The notes beneath the pieces were generated by a model that saw only the letters and a list, made by a program, of their open reading frames with translations, was not told where the DNA came from and did not search any database. From an uncultured Hyphomicrobiales bacterium (GTDB lineage Bacteria; Pseudomonadota; Alphaproteobacteria; Rhizobiales; Xanthobacteraceae): a DNA stretch of 6,473 bases. Below, one piece after another: positions 5,782-6,473 of this stretch (positions are counted from its first letter, which is position 1; every line of letters starts with the position of its first letter). Location of the stretch: assembly GCA_903891395.1 (NCBI GenBank), contig CAITEM010000405.1, forward strand, positions 1 through 6,473. Direction: 5' to 3'. The translations under genes were made by a program, and so were the position numbers.

Positions 5782-6473
5782 TCAGCCTTTGCTGGTGCGG
5801 CTGCGGATCATGAAGCTGTCGAAGCTGTATTCGGCCACCTGCCACCACAGATACTCGTCGTTGCGGAAGGCCTGCATCGATTCCAGCACCTTCTTGTAGT
5901 CGGCATTGGTCGCGGACGTTTCGGCGTTCACCTCGTTGGAGGCTTTCAGGCACGCTTCCATGACCGGTTGCGGGAATGGACGAAGCTGCACGCCATTGGC
6001 CACCAGCCGCTTGAGTGCCTGGGGGTTGCGGGCGTCGTAACGCGCGGTCTGCTCGCAATTAACGGCGCTCGCCGCCGCGCGGACGATCGACTGATAGTTC
6101 TTCGGCAGCGAATTCCATTTCTCTAGGTTGATTTGAAGATGGTTGGTCGTGCCGCCCTCCCACCAGCCGGGGTAATAATAGTATTTCGCGATCTTGTAGA
6201 GCCCGAGCTTCTCGTCGTCGTGCGGACCGATCGTGCCGTCGAGTTCCGCGATGCCGGCCGTCGTGCCGAGCAGGCAGACGAGATGGCCCCCCGCCGACGT
6301 GCCGGCCACGCCGATGCGGTCGGGATCGATGCCATACGTCGCCGCGTTGGCCCGCAGCCAGCGGATCGCCGCCTTGCAGTCGTGGATCTGCGCGGGCCAG
6401 ATCGTCTCGCCGGTGAGCCGGTAGCCGACCGAGGCCACGGCGTATTCGCCCGACTGCACGAGCGGCACGAGCA
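5782..6473 (-). CDS. Chimeric frame: alpha/beta-hydrolase N-terminal part fused to C-terminal half of TRAP receptor DctP (partial, runs off right edge)
   Basis: The frame is open from the right edge to a TGA at 5782-5784, and its true start lies outside the window. Counting from the GTG at 6466-6468, residues 1-80 are an esterase/lipase of the alpha/beta-hydrolase fold (BD-FAE or acetyl-esterase-like). They include VASVGYRLTGETIWPAQIHD, KAAIRWLRANA, and the nucleophile elbow GTSAGGHL with Ser58. From about residue 81-86 (GPHDDE) the sequence switches to a DctP-type TRAP solute-binding protein: LGLYKIAKYYYYPGWWEGG (88-106), INLEKWNSLPKNYQ (113-126), NPQALKRLVANGVQLRPF (148-165), and the QYLWWQ-like EYLWWQVAEYSFDSFMIRSR (205-224). 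The expected hydrolase Asp and His should lie after the join and are absent. The receptor lacks roughly its first 200 residues, including its signal peptide and the domain that carries the ligand-binding Arg. No frameshift or stop marks the join. The product is probably non-functional as either parent, and a mis-assembly is possible. Confidence 0.8.
   Translation of the reverse strand, partial: LVPLVQSGEYAVASVGYRLTGETIWPAQIHDCKAAIRWLRANAATYGIDPDRIGVAGTSAGGHLVCLLGTTAGIAELDGTIGPHDDEKLGLYKIAKYYYYPGWWEGGTTNHLQINLEKWNSLPKNYQSIVRAAASAVNCEQTARYDARNPQALKRLVANGVQLRPFPQPVMEACLKASNEVNAETSATNADYKKVLESMQAFRNDEYLWWQVAEYSFDSFMIRSRTSKG

Overview
The window looks like chromosome of an alphaproteobacterium, most likely of the order Hyphomicrobiales (Bradyrhizobiaceae/Xanthobacteraceae-like). 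The reasons are the GC-rich codon use with long antisense open frames, the gene order rpiA - DUF2059 protein - glutathione reductase - class II DAHP synthase, and the wording of the MoaA and TRAP-receptor sequences. This assignment comes from recalled family patterns, not from a search. No tRNA, rRNA, CRISPR array or insertion sequence is visible.

Left part (1-3046, minus strand): a same-strand run reads rpiA (ribose-5-phosphate isomerase), then a small exported DUF2059 protein 28 nt downstream, then gor (glutathione reductase) 56 nt further. After a 91-nt gap comes the first 92 codons of a class II DAHP synthase that runs off the left edge. RpiA works in the pentose phosphate pathway, whose oxidative branch supplies the NADPH that Gor uses. 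The same pathway supplies erythrose-4-phosphate, a DAHP synthase substrate. The grouping is therefore metabolically coherent, although the DUF2059 protein has no known function.

Middle (3188-5715, plus strand): gph (phosphoglycolate phosphatase) is divergent from rpiA across a 141-nt gap. It is followed by a lipoprotein with a PEGA-like domain and an Ala/Pro/Lys-rich tail. The lipoprotein is preceded by three GGTTAAC repeats, one of which matches the CtrA half-site consensus. Next is moaA (GTP 3',8-cyclase, molybdenum cofactor synthesis), preceded by a strong two-part hairpin in the intergenic DNA. A GC-rich hairpin after moaA separates it from the convergent last gene.

Right edge (5782-6473, minus strand): this is the oddest object here. 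It is one uninterrupted reading frame whose N-terminal part is an alpha/beta-hydrolase (BD-FAE/lipase-like esterase, GTSAGG nucleophile elbow) and whose C-terminal part is the second half of a DctP-type TRAP-transporter solute receptor. The hydrolase loses its catalytic Asp and His, and the receptor loses its first half. It is either an in-frame deletion fusion of two neighbouring genes or an assembly mis-join. Apart from this chimera and the possible CtrA-type control region, the window holds ordinary housekeeping genes; I see no convincing new multi-gene system.
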